NCBI GenBank assembly: GCA_003605115.1
Contig: QZKY01000005.1
Location: 1-64,000 of the forward strand
DNA: 64,000 bases
Direction: 5' to 3'
Source: Oxalobacter sp.
GTDB lineage: Bacteria > Pseudomonadota > Gammaproteobacteria > Burkholderiales > Burkholderiaceae_D
Shown here: positions 61,579 through 64,000 of the stretch, one piece after another
Layout: every line of letters begins with the position of its first letter
How positions within the stretch are numbered: the first letter of the stretch is position 1
The notes under the pieces: generated by a model
Told to the model about the DNA's origin: nothing
Database searches by the model: none
Seen by the model: the letters and a program-made list of their open reading frames with translations, nothing else
Position numbers and translations under genes: made by a program

Positions 61579-62544
61579 TCATGCCTTGCCAAAGATCGTG
61601 TCAGTGAATCGGACATACCATGCCGCCGCCTGCACCTGCACGATATACGCCAGCGCCAGAATGACGGCAATTTCTGCGCCACGTTCTGAAAAAGCGGTCA
61701 TTGCAATGGCCAGCGCGATCGACAGATTGCGCATGACTGTGCCGTACACCAGTGCAATCGCATCACCGCGATTGAAAAACAGTTTGCCGACAACCGTACT
61801 GATAAAAAAGTTGACTCCGTAAAGCAAAGCCAGCGGCAAGAGATACGTCAGCAGCATGGCGGGTTGTCCGGTGATCGCCTTGGCTTTCAAGCACATCGCA
61901 ACATAGACGATACCCAGTACGCCCAGCGTAGACAACGCAGGTAATTTTTGGCGAAGTTGCGTCTGGTAGTGCGGCATACCGTAAAGGCGAATGAGCACTC
62001 TGCGCGTAAGATTGCCCAAGACCATCGGCAAAAAAACGACCATCATGATTGACATGAAAATTTGCATCATGGGGATGTCGATGGTTTTGCCCATCAGCCA
62101 TTTGGCGTAAAAGGGTGTCGCAATGGAGCCAGCGATCAAACCGACAACCGTCATTTTTACCGCTGCAGTCATGTTGCCTTTTGCAAAACCCGTCCAGGAG
62201 ATAGTCATGCCGCTTGTCGGGAGCAAGGCTGCAAAAAGCAGACCTAACACGATCATCGGATCATCCGGAAAAAAGAAAATGCCGATGGCATAGGCAATGA
62301 AGGGAATGATGCCGAAATTAATGACTTGCGCAGCTAACTGGCATTTCAATCCGTCGAAATTTAAAACCTTTCTGATTTCCATGTTGATCATCATCGGGTA
62401 GACCATCAGGAAAGTCAGCGGCACGACAGTAACTTTGACAAATGACATGTCGAAAAAATAGCCAGACGCAATGCCTGCCAGCATTGCAGCGGGAATTGTC
62501 CAGATCAATCGGCTTTGAAGAATGGCAATAACTTTCCACAACAT
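61579..62544 (-). CDS. BASS/ACR3-like transporter in the ORP-like operon
   Basis: The 321-residue protein has about ten transmembrane segments and fits the bile acid:sodium symporter/ACR3 superfamily, with MVYPMMINMEIRKVL near 47-61 and ALLPTSGMTISWTGFAKGN near 106-124. In arsenite-exporting ACR3 proteins a Cys stands at the place equivalent to Thr in PTSGMTISW, so this protein probably does not carry arsenite by that mechanism. It lies between the two MinD-type ATPase genes, 11 bp from one and overlapping the other, so it should work with them. Candidates are an oxyanion or a metal-thiolate; neither is shown by sequence. Confidence 0.82.
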   Translation of the reverse strand: MLWKVIAILQSRLIWTIPAAMLAGIASGYFFDMSFVKVTVVPLTFLMVYPMMINMEIRKVLNFDGLKCQLAAQVINFGIIPFIAYAIGIFFFPDDPMIVLGLLFAALLPTSGMTISWTGFAKGNMTAAVKMTVVGLIAGSIATPFYAKWLMGKTIDIPMMQIFMSIMMVVFLPMVLGNLTRRVLIRLYGMPHYQTQLRQKLPALSTLGVLGIVYVAMCLKAKAITGQPAMLLTYLLPLALLYGVNFFISTVVGKLFFNRGDAIALVYGTVMRNLSIALAIAMTAFSERGAEIAVILALAYIVQVQAAAWYVRFTDTIFGKA

Positions 62545-62555
62545 GAATTCACTCC

Positions 62556-63392
62556 TTAGGCCATCTGTTCAAGCACGCGGCCACGCAGTTGCTCGAACAG
62601 GGCGCGGTATTCAGGTAAGGCATCAATAAGTATTTCGCCGCGTGAATAGCATTCGGCAATACGCCGGTCATCCGGAATGACCAGCAGCAAGGGGATGTTC
62701 TCCTTTCGGCAGTAAGCGTGAACGCGATCGTCGCCAATGCCATGACGATTGACGACAACACCAAAAGGGATGCCGATATGGCGCAGCATGGCGACTGCTA
62801 GTTTTAAATCGTGCAAGCCGAAAGGCGTTGGTTCAGTGACGAGAACGGTATAGTCGGTTTTACGTACAGTGGCAACAGCCGGGCATGAGGTTCCTGGCGG
62901 CGCATCGAGAATGGCTACGCCATCCACAGGAATGCGTTTTTTGACGGCGTCAATCAGTGGCGAAGCGGAAGAAACGCCAACATCAAGCGTGCCTTGAAGA
63001 AGCGTTAGGTCGCCAGCTTGAAGTGTTTCAATAGTGCCGATGCGGGTATCGACTTCAGTGATGGCGTGTGTTGGGCAGACCAGCGTACAGCCGCCGCAGG
63101 CATGGCAGAGTTCGGGAAATACCATCGCTTTGCCTGCTGCAACGACAATCGCATTGAATTGGCAAAACGTGTTGCAGTCGCCGCAGCCATCACAGCGTGC
63201 AAGATTGATGTGCGGCATTTGAATTTGAACGATGTCCTCGCTTTTGCGCTCACCACGCAAAAACAGATTGGCGTTGGGTTCTTCCACATCGCAATCAAAC
63301 AATTGCACACTTTTACCAAAAACGTGGGCAAGGTTAAGGGAGACGGTGGTTTTGCCCGTCCCGCCTTTACCGGAAGCGACTGCCACAATCAT
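62556..63392 (-). CDS. MinD-superfamily P-loop ATPase with inserted 2[4Fe-4S] ferredoxin domain, protein 2
   Basis: The 278-residue protein has Walker A SGKGGTGKTT at 7-16, an inserted ferredoxin domain (CDGCGDCNTFC near 68-78 and CHACGGCTLVCP near 96-107), then VAILDAPPGTSCP and VVVNRHGIGDD. It is a paralogue of the ATPase at 60683-61570; the two probably form a heterodimer, as proposed for the paired ORP ATPases. Its ATG overlaps the stop of ORP-like protein 2 (ATGA), indicating coupled translation. Confidence 0.9.
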   Translation of the reverse strand: MIVAVASGKGGTGKTTVSLNLAHVFGKSVQLFDCDVEEPNANLFLRGERKSEDIVQIQMPHINLARCDGCGDCNTFCQFNAIVVAAGKAMVFPELCHACGGCTLVCPTHAITEVDTRIGTIETLQAGDLTLLQGTLDVGVSSASPLIDAVKKRIPVDGVAILDAPPGTSCPAVATVRKTDYTVLVTEPTPFGLHDLKLAVAMLRHIGIPFGVVVNRHGIGDDRVHAYCRKENIPLLLVIPDDRRIAECYSRGEILIDALPEYRALFEQLRGRVLEQMA

Positions 63393-63751
63393 GCGCTATG
63401 CCCCTCAACATCCGCTGACTGTGCCTGTTTCAGCGCGCCATTGCGATACAGTTGCAGTGCGTCGGCCACAGTTTGCGCATCGGAGTAATAGACATGGATG
63501 CCAGAGGCGGCCAGTACGCGAAAAGCTTTTGGGCCGCAGTGCCCGCTAATCAGGCATTGCGCCCCTGACTTGGATACGGTTTGCGCAGATTGAATTCCCG
63601 CACCTTGCGCCGAGTTCAGATTTTGCTGGTTATCGATGACATTAAAAGCGCCTGTGTCGGTGTCGTAAACAAGAAATTTGGGTGCGCGACCGAAGGTGGT
63701 GTTGAGCGGCGATGTCAGTGTATCGCCGGAAGTGGTCAATGCAATTATCAT
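63389..63751 (-). CDS. NifX/ORP-like cofactor-binding protein 2
   Basis: The 120-residue protein is a second small member of the NifX/Orange Protein superfamily: MIIALTTSGDTLTSPLNTTF at the start, then FGRAPKFLVYDTDTG, the GAGIQSAQTV helix and CLISGHCGPKAFRVL near 66-80. It differs from ORP-like protein 1 in carrying the CLISGHCGPKA motif, where Cys and His could bind metal. Its four-base overlap with the ATPase gene and 31-bp gap to the upstream partial gene place it inside one operon. Confidence 0.85.
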   Translation of the reverse strand: MIIALTTSGDTLTSPLNTTFGRAPKFLVYDTDTGAFNVIDNQQNLNSAQGAGIQSAQTVSKSGAQCLISGHCGPKAFRVLAASGIHVYYSDAQTVADALQLYRNGALKQAQSADVEGHSA

Positions 63752-63782
63752 AGCTTGCTCCAGTACGGTGTCAGTTGAAGTT

Positions 63783-64000
63783 CTAGTTGTAAGCAGTCAT
63801 GGTCGCTTCGTCTTCGAGAAACAAATGCGGCGCCAAATCGTGCATGCCGGATGCTTTCCAGTGCGACAGACGGTCATGCACCAGGCGATATTTCAAGGGG
63901 ATAGGGTGCGTGCCTATCACGACGGGCAATTGGTATCGAGATTCGATAAACTCCTTGAATTGCGCAATGTAAGGACATGGCGGATACCCAACAACCAGGC
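63783..64000 (-). CDS. Unrecognised protein upstream in the ORP-like operon (partial)
   Basis: A reading frame enters from the right edge and runs 72 codons to a TAG at 63783-63785. Its end includes GYPPCPYIAQFKEFIESRY, LPVVIGTHPIPLKYRLVHDR and the terminus EDEATMTAYN. The family was not recognised. A Cys in PPCPYI and several His residues could bind metal. It is on the same strand and only 31 bp upstream of ORP-like protein 2, so it is almost certainly co-transcribed. The start lies outside the window. The absence of stops and operon spacing support it as real. Confidence 0.72.
   Translation of the reverse strand, partial: LVVGYPPCPYIAQFKEFIESRYQLPVVIGTHPIPLKYRLVHDRLSHWKASGMHDLAPHLFLEDEATMTAYN

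Noticed and set aside
61579-62544. Arsenic resistance operon
   Set aside because: The carrier resembles ACR3 but lacks the key Cys, and there is no arsR or arsC gene nearby.
60326-63751. Nitrogen fixation gene cluster
   Set aside because: The two NifX-family proteins could suggest nif genes, but no nitrogenase structural or NifB radical-SAM gene is visible and the paired MinD-type ATPases fit ORP-like systems better.

Overview
The window looks like a chromosomal segment of a betaproteobacterium of the order Burkholderiales, and most likely a member or relative of the Oxalobacteraceae. The grounds are gene content and order (recG-ubiA; amgK-murU divergent from lptD-surA-pdxA-rsmA; lspA-ileS-ribF) plus an oxalate/glyoxylate theme: a complete glyoxylate-to-pyruvate gene row, an OxlT-like antiporter that keeps both substrate-binding basic residues, and an AarC-like CoA-transferase. 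The genus cannot be fixed from the sequence alone.

Layout. 1-6.5 kb: end of recG, ubiA, a three-gene yqjDEK-like membrane set, purB, a glutathione transferase, and a Nudix hydrolase overlapping mnmA. 6.5-10.1 kb: proton-translocating transhydrogenase operon with panD inserted between pntAA and pntAB. 10.1-11.4 kb: a cassette-like block in which a small membrane-protein gene is enclosed by inverted copies of a structured repeat. 11.4-18.9 kb: cell-wall recycling (amgK-murU) opposite outer-membrane biogenesis (lptD-surA) with pdxA and rsmA. 18.9-28.6 kb: a NhaR-like regulator, a short ribosome-hibernation factor, a BI-1 family protein, DUF475, a Pit phosphate transporter with its DUF47 partner, dnaB, a putative Na+/H+ antiporter and a fused pabB-pabC. 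28.6-36.1 kb: gcl-hyi-glxR-ttuD-pyk with a divergent LysR regulator. 36.1-38.6 kb: a second repeat-associated accessory gene (DUF6602) and a DUF4143 ATPase. 38.7-52.6 kb: housekeeping genes, including uup, a tRNA-Arg(CCU), a lone GspE-like ATPase, a degenerate M48-like lipoprotein, dut, coaBC, lspA, ileS and ribF. 52.7-58.7 kb: an orphan peptide-type binding protein, a FlK-like thioesterase, the OxlT-like antiporter and the CoA-transferase. 58.8-60.2 kb: an esterase and dps. 60.3-64.0 kb: a tight six-gene row resembling the Orange Protein (ORP) systems of anaerobes, with two ORP/NifX-like proteins, two MinD-type ATPases carrying ferredoxin domains, a BASS/ACR3-like transporter and a partial upstream gene.

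The genes suggest a cell that imports oxalate in exchange for formate, handles it as CoA esters, and turns glyoxylate into glycerate, 2-phosphoglycerate and pyruvate, with transhydrogenase able to supply NADPH. The ORP-like block suggests anaerobic or micro-oxic metal-sulfur chemistry.

The most striking non-coding content is a family of palindromes (mostly GGGTCAGAGT type) between genes, and a roughly 205-bp three-hairpin element. Between two of its copies the long stems differ almost completely in sequence but keep the same pairing, while the loop is conserved. Two copies enclose one accessory gene and a third precedes another, and a shared 20-nt leader lies just upstream of both unrelated genes.
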